In this document: positions 1-5,004 of the stretch, in pieces
Numbering within the stretch: position 1 is the first letter of the stretch
Layout of the letters: the number at the start of each line of letters is the position of its first letter
Source: Pseudomonadota bacterium
GTDB taxonomy: Bacteria > Pseudomonadota > Gammaproteobacteria > Burkholderiales > Ferrovaceae
Reading direction: 5' to 3'
NCBI GenBank assembly: GCA_021804345.1
Contig: JAJZHV010000104.1
Coordinates: 1-5,004 of the forward strand
DNA: 5,004 nt
Translations under genes and position numbers: made by a program
Notes under the pieces: generated by a model
What the model saw: only the letters and a program-made list of their open reading frames with translations
The model's database searches: none
Told to the model about the DNA's origin: nothing

Positions 1-1325
1 TTGGCCGCCATGGTGCCAAAGGTGGCAATTTGCGACACACAATCAGGGCCGTATTTCTGACGCACATAATCGATGACTCGGTCGCGCCCGTCCTGGCAGA
101 AATCCACGTCAAAGTCGGGCATGGAAACCCGCTCGGGATTGAGAAAACGTTCGAAGAGCAAGTCGTAGCGCAGGGGGTCCAGATCGGTAATGCCCAGACT
201 GAAGGCCACCAGCGACCCGGCACCGGAGCCCCGTCCCGGCCCCACAGGGACACCATGGTGCCTGGCCCAGTTGATGAAGTCAGCCACGATGAGAAAATAG
301 CCGGCAAATCCCATCTGGATGATGGTTTGGGTTTCGAAGTCCAGGCGCGCCAGATAGGTGCCCCGCTCGCGCTCGCGCAAGTCGGGATCGGGATATAGCC
401 ACTGCAGGCGCTGCTCCAGCCCCTTTTTGCTTTCCTGCACCATGAAATCATCTAGGCCCACGCCGGGGGGCGTAGGGAAATCGGGCAAGCGCGGCTTGCC
501 CAGCGTCAACTCCAGATTGCAGCGTTTAGCAATCTGCACGGCGTTATGCAGGGCTTCCGGCACATCCGCAAAGAGCGAGCGCATTTCTTCCAAGGACTTG
601 AAATACTGTTGCGCACTGAAGACGCGCGGCCGTTTAGCATCGGCCAGGAGTTGCCCCTGAGCAATACAGACCCGCGCCTCATGCGCCTTGAAATCCTCGG
701 GCGCCATGAACTGGATGGGATGAGTGGCCACCACGGGAATATCCAGCTCGGCGGCCAACTGAATATGCTCGAACATCTGCGCATCGTGCCGGGCTTCTCC
801 GGTGCGTTGCAATTCCAGGTAAAAGGCATCTCCCAGCAGGCGCTGCCACGCTTGGGCACGCGTGCGCGCCAGCGCCTCCTGGCCGTTGGCCAGGGCCTGA
901 CCCACATCCCCCTGGCTGGCCCCGGAAAGCACGATCAGCCCGTCCTTTTCCGCTTCCAGCCAGGAGCGCTCGATACAGGCCAGACCGCGCTGCTGCCCCT
1001 CGCGCCAAGCGCGCGACAGGAGCCGGCATAGGGCTAGATACCCGGCATGATTACGCACCAGCAGCAGCAGACGAAAGGGCTCGGCGCCCGTTGCCTGGTC
1101 ACTGATCCGGACATCGCATCCCGCAATGGGTTTGAGACCTTTTTTACGCGCCTGCGTGTAAAACCGGATGAGACCAAAGAGATTACCCAAATCCGTGATG
1201 GCCAGGGCCCCCATGCGCATCGAGCAGGCTCGGTCGATGGCCTGCTCGATGCGCACGATGCCATCGGTGATGGACAATTCGGTGTGCAGACGTAAGTGGA
1301 CGAAGGCGGGGTCAGAAGCAGTCAC
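1..1325 (-). CDS. dnaE: DNA polymerase III subunit alpha, N-terminal part (runs off left edge)
   Basis: This is the replicative polymerase subunit that extends DNA within the Pol III holoenzyme. About 441 codons are visible with no internal stop. The reading frame opens with GTG at 1325; an in-frame TAA lies five codons upstream and no other start codon falls between, so this start is nearly forced. Residues about 8-270 form a PHP domain starting [11 protein letters not shown]. The polymerase core follows, with [10 protein letters not shown] at 362-371 and MPDFDVDFC at 402-410, whose D406 and D408 are the first two catalytic aspartates (compare E. coli D401/D403). The third aspartate and the C-terminal domains lie outside the window. 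The PHP metal ligands are degraded: the first His of HxH is R12, TDH has become TDL (L46), and the usual Glu near 71 is Asp. This fits Proteobacteria, which proofread with a separate DnaQ. The gene lies 54 bases downstream of tadA, on the same strand. Confidence 0.97.
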   Translation of the reverse strand, partial: MTASDPAFVHLRLHTELSITDGIVRIEQAIDRACSMRMGALAITDLGNLFGLIRFYTQARKKGLKPIAGCDVRISDQATGAEPFRLLLLVRNHAGYLALCRLLSRAWREGQQRGLACIERSWLEAEKDGLIVLSGASQGDVGQALANGQEALARTRAQAWQRLLGDAFYLELQRTGEARHDAQMFEHIQLAAELDIPVVATHPIQFMAPEDFKAHEARVCIAQGQLLADAKRPRVFSAQQYFKSLEEMRSLFADVPEALHNAVQIAKRCNLELTLGKPRLPDFPTPPGVGLDDFMVQESKKGLEQRLQWLYPDPDLRERERGTYLARLDFETQTIIQMGFAGYFLIVADFINWARHHGVPVGPGRGSGAGSLVAFSLGITDLDPLRYDLLFERFLNPERVSMPDFDVDFCQDGRDRVIDYVRQKYGPDCVSQIATFGTMAA

Positions 1326-1334
1326 GATGCCAGA

Positions 1335-1352
1335 GCGTTATTGCAAAAACGC
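1335..1352 (-). repeat. small inverted repeat just upstream of dnaE start
   Basis: GCGTT at 1335-1339 and AACGC at 1348-1352 form a perfect 5-bp stem with an 8-base loop in the tadA-dnaE gap, ending 9 bases before the GTG of dnaE. The stem is short and may be chance. It has no T-run after it on the minus strand, so it is not a credible terminator. If it forms in the mRNA it would sit where a ribosome binding site is expected. Confidence 0.25.
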
Positions 1353-1379
1353 ATTTTACCGTGAAACGGCCGGCTTCGA

Positions 1380-1895
1380 TCACTCCCGTGTGTGCGCAGG
1401 GGGGTCTGTTGCCGGAGAACAGGCGCCCGGAGCTGCCTTGCGCCGTGCCGCAAAAAACGCCCGAAGCCGGGCGATACTGGCCTCGGCCTCCACCCCAGCG
1501 CAAATCTGGGCGTGGTGATTCAGGCCCGGATGCGCAAACAGGTTGACTACACTGCCACAGGCCCCTGTTTTAGCGTCGCTGGCGGCAAACACCACGCGTG
1601 CCACCCGGGCGTTGAAGATGGCCCCGGCGCACATCACACAGGGCTCGAGGGTGACATATAGGGTGCTGCCGGGCAGCCGGTAGTTGCCCTGTTGCCGGGC
1701 GGCATCGCGCAGGGCCAGGATTTCTGCGTGGGCGCTGGGGTCTAAGCGGGCAATGGGCCCGTTGGCGCCCTGCCCGATCAGGCGGTTGTGCATAACCAGC
1801 ACCGCGCCCACGGGCACCTCGCCCCCTCGGGCGGCCTCATCCGCCAGCTGCAAGGCCGCCTGCATCCAGTAGCGATCCGCTTCGTCCCCAGTCAT
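1380..1895 (-). CDS. tadA: tRNA-specific adenosine deaminase TadA
   Basis: The 171-residue protein matches bacterial TadA, which deaminates A34 to inosine in the anticodon of tRNA-Arg(ACG) so that one tRNA reads CGU, CGC and CGA. The zinc-dependent cytidine-deaminase fold is clear. Residues 53-60 contain HAE, with H56 as zinc ligand and E58 as proton shuttle. PCVMC at 85-89 gives C86 and C89, the other zinc ligands. The substrate loop GANGPIARLDPSAH (43-56) and DAKTGACGS (107-115) align with E. coli TadA (GWNRPIGRHDPTAH, DAKTGAAGS). The length is close to the family norm; the last 20 or so residues are a Pro/Ala-rich tail with no recognised role. The ATG at 1895 is supported by a strong Shine-Dalgarno six bases upstream. 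dnaE follows 54 bases downstream on the same strand, so the two may share a transcript. Confidence 0.97.
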   Translation of the reverse strand: MTGDEADRYWMQAALQLADEAARGGEVPVGAVLVMHNRLIGQGANGPIARLDPSAHAEILALRDAARQQGNYRLPGSTLYVTLEPCVMCAGAIFNARVARVVFAASDAKTGACGSVVNLFAHPGLNHHAQICAGVEAEASIARLRAFFAARRKAAPGACSPATDPPAHTRE

Positions 1896-1901
1896 CCGCC
1901 G

Positions 1902-1909
1902 CTCCTCTT
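1902..1909 (-). promoter_or_regulatory. ribosome binding site of tadA
   Basis: On the minus strand AAGAGGAG lies six bases before the tadA ATG, nearly ideal pairing to the 16S rRNA tail at normal spacing. It fixes the tadA start at 1895 and is much stronger than the sites before hyfB and dnaE. Confidence 0.85.
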
Positions 1910-1930
1910 ATCACTCCTGGCCCAGCAGCG

Positions 1931-1977
1931 CCCTGGCGGGCTACACCCCGTGGGTGTATGTGCTGCGCCGCCAGAGG
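1931..1977. repeat. nested inverted repeat in the divergent tadA-hyfB intergenic region
   Basis: The inner arm is a perfect 7-bp palindrome with a 3-base loop: TACACCC (1942-1948), CGT, GGGTGTA (1952-1958). Outside it CTGGCGG (1933-1939) pairs perfectly with CCGCCAG (1968-1974). CC at 1931-1932 can further pair with GG at 1976-1977 if A1975 is bulged out. The two stems are separated by an asymmetric internal loop (2 bases left, 9 bases right). There is no T-run after it on either strand, so an intrinsic terminator is unlikely. It could be a 5' leader structure of the tadA or hyfB transcript, or a binding site for a dimeric regulator between divergent genes. The pairing is seen directly; the role is inferred. 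Confidence 0.55.
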
Positions 1978-2049
1978 CCGAAGGGATTTACTGTTGCCAT
2001 GCACCGGCGCTTCGCGCTATTGTGTGACCTGTTGCACGCACCTTATCAG

Positions 2050-2054
2050 AAGGA
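2050..2054 (+). promoter_or_regulatory. probable ribosome binding site of hyfB, at long spacing
   Basis: AAGGA is the only good Shine-Dalgarno core near the start of hyfB. It ends 14 bases before the ATG at 2069, longer than the usual 5-10. It still favours ATG 2069 over the upstream in-frame ATG at 1958, which has no Shine-Dalgarno and would add 37 residues unlike a membrane protein start. Confidence 0.5.
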
Positions 2055-2068
2055 ATATTGGCGTCACA

Positions 2069-4063
2069 ATGCCACTGAATTTCGTTATATGGGCGATCCT
2101 GGCCTGGCTGCTCATTGGCACCCTTGGCTTGATGGCCTTACGCCACCTCACACTGGTTGCCCGGGTTTTATTCCCCGCCGGCGCGCTGGTGGGATTGTGT
2201 TTGTTCGGGGCCGCTGCCCTGGCCCTGAATGACGCCCCGCAAACGCTCATACTGCCTCTGGGACTTCCCGGTTTGCCCTTTCATTGCCGTCTGGACGCCC
2301 TCTCCGCCTTTTTTTTGATGCTCATCGGGGCCTGCTCTGCGGGCATTTCGCTTTTTGCCGGAGGATATTTCCGCCAAGGCGAGGGCACCCCCCCCGGTTT
2401 GCTGTGTTTCGAGTTTCATCTGTTTTTGGCCAGCATGGCGCTGGTGGTCATTGCCGACGACGCCTACGCCTTCATGGTGTTTTGGGAGTGCATGGCGCTC
2501 TCTTCCTATTTTCTGGTCATCGCCAACCATCGTCTGGCAGAAATCCGCCGCGCTGGGTACTTATATCTGCTCATGGCCCATGTGGGTGCGGTGGGAATTC
2601 TACTGTGCTTTGGGGTGTTGCAGGCGCATACGGGGGATTATACGTTTCAAAACCTGCGCGCCCAACAGTTGCCGCCAGAGGCCGCATCCCTGGGGTTTTT
2701 GCTGGCCCTGTTCGGCTTTGGCACCAAGGCCGGTCTGGTGCCGCTGCATATCTGGCTGCCCGAAGCCCACCCGGCCGCGCCCTCTCCGGTTTCGGCCCTG
2801 ATGAGCGGGGTGATGCTGAAAACCGCCCTGTACGGCCTGTTGCGCATCACCTTTGACGTGTTGCATCAGCCTCAATGGTGGTGGGGAGTGGTGCTGCTGG
2901 GCCTGGGGCTGGCCACAGCCCTGTTTGGCGTGGTGTATGCCGCCGTGCAGGTGGACATGAAGCGCCTGCTGGCCTACTCCTCAATAGAAAACATGGGGCT
3001 GTTGCTGGCGGGCACCGGACTGGCCGCCCTGTTTAGCGCCTATCACATGGCGCCCATGGCTGCCCTGGCCATGGGTGCCGTGCTGTATCACGCCTTCAGC
3101 CATGCCTGCTTCAAGAGTTTGCTGTTTCTGGCCACCGGGTCGGTGTTGCACGCCACCCATGAACGTAGCCTAGGCAAGTTGGGGGGGCTGATCCGCACCA
3201 TGCCCTGGGTGGCCTGGCTTACCCTAATCGGGGCCCTAACCAGCGCTGGCCTGCCGCCCTTGGGCGGGTTCGTTTCCGAATGGCTGCTGCTGCAAAGCTT
3301 TCTGTTTACCCCTGGACTGCCCAACTCCTTCCTGAATATGCTGGTTCCGGTGCTGGCAGCCGTCATTGCCCTGGTGGCCGCTTTGGCAGGCTATACCATG
3401 GTGAAATTTTATGGCGTCATCTTTTTGGGGCAGCCCCGGGAAGAGAAACTGGCACAGGCCAAGGACGCGGGCTTGCTGGAGCGCCTGGGCATGTTGTGGT
3501 TGGTGGCGGGGTGCCTGGGCCTGGGGCTTTTTCCTGCGCCGCTGCTGGCTTTTACCCGCAATACCCTGCGCCTACTCACAGGCACGACTCTGGCTCCGAG
3601 CAGCGGGCAGGGCTTCTGGTTGCTGATTCCCGTGGCGCAACAAAGCGCCAGCTATGGGCCCATCATTTTTCTGCTGGGTGTGGTGGGCTGTTCGCTGCTG
3701 GCTTTTGTGCTGGTGCGCTGGTTGTATCACGGGCAACTGCGGCGCGCAGACCCCTGGGACTGTGGATTTGCAGCCCAGACCGCACGCATGCAGGATACTG
3801 CAGAGGGCTTTGGGCAACCCATCCGCCAGATCTTTGAGCCGTTTTTTACCCTGGAGCGCACGCTGCCCAGCGCCTTCGACCAAAGCCCCCACTATCAGGT
3901 CCGGATTGTTGATCCCTTCTGGCAATGGCTGTATCAACCGGTGGTGCACGTTCTGAACTTCTGTTCGCGCGCCGTGGGGCACTTGCAGCAAGGTCGTATT
4001 GCGCGCTACCTGCTGTACAGTTTTCTCACCCTGATCGCCGTCTTGCTGCTGGTGAAGCGATGA
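2069..4063 (+). CDS. hyfB: hydrogenase-4 subunit B-like, antiporter-type proton-translocating membrane subunit
   Basis: This 664-residue, highly hydrophobic protein belongs to the NuoL/MrpA/HyfB antiporter family. The best match is HyfB/HycC, the large membrane-arm subunit of hydrogenase-4 and formate hydrogenlyase (E. coli HyfB is about 672 residues). Expected functional residues are present. E140 sits in VFWECMALSSY, the helix-5 Glu. K220 lies in GFGTKAGLVPLHIWLPEAHP, the helix-7 Lys of the proton-antiporter domain. K251 is in GVMLKTALYG, and H341 and K349 are in YHAFSHACFKS. The C-terminal part has a helix at about 530-552. An amphipathic stretch then carries the HyfB/HycC-type block DPWDCGFAAQTARMQDTAEG (561-580) and QPIRQIFEPFF (583-593), followed by a last helix at about 645-662. 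That block separates it from plain NuoL and from DabB. An upstream ATG at 1958 would add 37 Cys/Arg-rich residues and looks wrong. Its stop overlaps the start of hyfC. Confidence 0.92.
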   Translation: MPLNFVIWAILAWLLIGTLGLMALRHLTLVARVLFPAGALVGLCLFGAAALALNDAPQTLILPLGLPGLPFHCRLDALSAFFLMLIGACSAGISLFAGGYFRQGEGTPPGLLCFEFHLFLASMALVVIADDAYAFMVFWECMALSSYFLVIANHRLAEIRRAGYLYLLMAHVGAVGILLCFGVLQAHTGDYTFQNLRAQQLPPEAASLGFLLALFGFGTKAGLVPLHIWLPEAHPAAPSPVSALMSGVMLKTALYGLLRITFDVLHQPQWWWGVVLLGLGLATALFGVVYAAVQVDMKRLLAYSSIENMGLLLAGTGLAALFSAYHMAPMAALAMGAVLYHAFSHACFKSLLFLATGSVLHATHERSLGKLGGLIRTMPWVAWLTLIGALTSAGLPPLGGFVSEWLLLQSFLFTPGLPNSFLNMLVPVLAAVIALVAALAGYTMVKFYGVIFLGQPREEKLAQAKDAGLLERLGMLWLVAGCLGLGLFPAPLLAFTRNTLRLLTGTTLAPSSGQGFWLLIPVAQQSASYGPIIFLLGVVGCSLLAFVLVRWLYHGQLRRADPWDCGFAAQTARMQDTAEGFGQPIRQIFEPFFTLERTLPSAFDQSPHYQVRIVDPFWQWLYQPVVHVLNFCSRAVGHLQQGRIARYLLYSFLTLIAVLLLVKR

Positions 4064-5004
4064 ACCCACTGAGTCTGCTGGCACAACTGTTGGATATCCT
4101 GCTGGCCTTGCTGCTGGCCCCCCTGCTGACCGGCTGGGTCAATCAGTGGCGTGCCTGGCTGCAAAACAAACGGGCACCCTCCCTGCTGCAACCGTACTAC
4201 ACGCTGCACAAGCTGTTCCACAAGGAACTGATCCTAGCGCACCGGGCCTCTTCCCTGTACCGCATTGCCCCTTATCTTGTCTTTGGCTGCATGGTGCTGG
4301 CCAGCGCCATCATTCCCACCCTGTCCACCGACCTGCCCCTGTCGCCGGCCGCCGATGGCATAGCCCTGGTGGGGCTGTTTGCCTTGGCACGCGTGTTTCT
4401 TTCCCTGGCCGCCATGGACGTGGGAACCGCCTTTGGCACCTTCGGCGCACGGCGCGACATGTTGATCGGCTTTCTGGCCGAGCCCGCCCTGTTAATGGTG
4501 CTGTTTTCGGCCTCGCTCATTTCTCGGGCTACTTCCCTCAGTACCATCGTGGAAGGCCTGTCCCATCAAACCCTGGTCATTCATCCCAGCTTGGCCTTTG
4601 CCGGCGTGGCCTTTACCCTGGTGTCCCTGGCTGAAAACGCCCGCATCCCGGTGGATAATCCCGCCACCCACCTAGAGCTGACCATGATTCATGAGTCCTT
4701 GATCTTGGAATACTCCGGACGCCATCTGGCCCTGTTTGAATGGGCTGCCAGCCTGAAGCTGTTTGCCTACTCCGGCATGGGGTTATCCCTGTTCTTTCCC
4801 TGGGGCATTGCCACTGCGCAAACCCCGGCCCTGCTGTTGCTGGCCCTGCCCCTGTTGGTCTTCAAACTGGCCGTGGGTGGCGCCCTGCTGGCCCTGCTGG
4901 AAACCTTCAGCGCTAAAATGCGCATCTTCCGGGTGCCGGAATTTCTGGCCACGGCCTTTTTGCTGGCGGTCATCGGCATGCTGATCACCCTGCTTCTTAC
5001 CCCC
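4060..5004 (+). CDS. hyfC: hydrogenase-4 subunit C-like, NuoH/HycD-type membrane anchor subunit (open at right edge)
   Basis: The 315 codons visible run to the final base without a stop. E. coli HyfC is about 315 residues, so only the extreme C-terminus should be missing. It is the NuoH/HycD-like subunit that docks the soluble catalytic arm onto the membrane arm. Conserved family segments are LLQPYYTLHKLFHKE (42-56), ARRDMLIGFLAEPALL (130-145), AENARIPVDNP (191-201), and HESLILEYSGRHLALFEW (211-228), whose Glu-Tyr-Ser-Gly matches the EYSG of NuoH and HyfC. About eight hydrophobic segments are visible, including 8-25, 69-87, 101-118, 136-155, 176-190, 226-247, 256-280 and 295-313. The ATG overlaps the hyfB stop as ATGA, which implies translational coupling and fixed stoichiometry. 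HESLILEYSGRHLAL is closer to the Hyf-like complexes of non-enteric bacteria than to E. coli HyfC, judged from memory. Confidence 0.92.
   Translation, partial: MNPLSLLAQLLDILLALLLAPLLTGWVNQWRAWLQNKRAPSLLQPYYTLHKLFHKELILAHRASSLYRIAPYLVFGCMVLASAIIPTLSTDLPLSPAADGIALVGLFALARVFLSLAAMDVGTAFGTFGARRDMLIGFLAEPALLMVLFSASLISRATSLSTIVEGLSHQTLVIHPSLAFAGVAFTLVSLAENARIPVDNPATHLELTMIHESLILEYSGRHLALFEWAASLKLFAYSGMGLSLFFPWGIATAQTPALLLLALPLLVFKLAVGGALLALLETFSAKMRIFRVPEFLATAFLLAVIGMLITLLLTP

Larger units (their letters stand above)
1896..2068. promoter_or_regulatory. divergent intergenic region between tadA and hyfB, promoters not resolved
   Basis: These 173 bases separate divergent genes and should hold the start signals for both transcripts. 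Searching by eye for sigma-70 hexamers, a sigma-54 GG/GC pair and an FNR box gave nothing convincing on either strand. The least bad plus-strand candidate is TTGTGT (2020-2025), 17 bases, TTATCA (2043-2048), but the second hexamer is a poor -10. The region also contains the nested inverted repeat at 1931-1977 and the ribosome binding sites of both genes. No small gene is supported. Confidence 0.4.

Noticed and set aside
1931..1977. Rho-independent terminator
   Set aside because: There is a stem but no T-run on either strand, and it lies upstream of both divergent genes, where no transcript is expected to end.
2007..2017. GCGC-TTC-GCGC mini-hairpin
   Set aside because: A 4-bp stem of G and C alone is expected by chance in this composition.
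2023..2038. CRP-like site TGTGA-N6-GCACG upstream of hyfB
   Set aside because: Only the left half matches; the right half agrees at three of five bases, which is common by chance.
2020..2048. sigma-70 promoter TTGTGT-N17-TTATCA
   Set aside because: Spacing is ideal, but the -10 hexamer matches the consensus poorly. It is kept only as the least bad candidate in the intergenic entry.
1958..2068. 37-residue N-terminal extension of HyfB from ATG 1958
   Set aside because: It has no Shine-Dalgarno, is Cys/Arg-rich and not membrane-like, and its ATG lies at the end of the inverted repeat. MPLNFVIWAIL at 2069 starts directly with a membrane helix, as the family does.
2069..4063. DabB-like or NuoL subunit instead of HyfB
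   Set aside because: The C-terminal DPWDCGF...MQDTAEGF block and the ATGA-coupled NuoH/HycD-like gene downstream point to the Hyf/Hyc family. No dabA-like gene is adjacent in the window.
3572..4084. 170-residue minus-strand open frame antisense to hyfB and hyfC
   Set aside because: It is a G+C-driven shadow of well-supported coding sequence, with no recognisable domain. The same applies to the plus-strand frame at 3280-3837 and the other overlapping frames.

Overview
The window looks like chromosomal DNA from a G+C-rich member of the Pseudomonadota. The DnaE fragment has the motif style of betaproteobacterial and Acidithiobacillia-type enzymes, for example [13 protein letters not shown] just after the catalytic PDFDVDFC. 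This taxonomic guess comes from remembered family patterns and was not searched.

Layout. The left part (1-1895) is read on the minus strand. tadA (tRNA adenosine deaminase) lies at 1380-1895. After a 54-base gap comes the start of dnaE (DNA polymerase III alpha subunit), which begins at 1325 and runs off the left edge after about 441 codons. The right part (2069-5004) is read on the plus strand. It holds hyfB, a 664-residue antiporter-like membrane subunit of a hydrogenase-4 / formate-hydrogenlyase type complex, and hyfC, the NuoH/HycD-like membrane subunit. The two overlap by an ATGA junction. hyfC is open to the last base, 315 codons with no stop yet seen.

The two gene pairs diverge from a 173-base intergenic region (1896-2068). 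It holds a strong tadA ribosome binding site, a weaker and distant one for hyfB, and a nested inverted repeat at 1931-1977. I could not find a convincing promoter on either strand.

How the genes work together. tadA and dnaE are housekeeping genes (decoding by inosine-34 tRNA; chromosome replication) and are probably co-transcribed. hyfB and hyfC are the first two genes of what should be a membrane-bound respiratory-type operon. HyfC anchors the soluble arm, and HyfB is a proton/cation-translocating subunit. The parts that would say what the complex does (HyfE, HyfF, the HyfG large subunit, the HyfI small subunit, any formate dehydrogenase or ferredoxin subunit) must lie to the right and are not visible. 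Whether this is a true NiFe hydrogenase or a hydrogenase-related (Ehr-type) complex without a NiFe site therefore cannot be decided here. I see no mobile element, CRISPR array, tRNA or rRNA.
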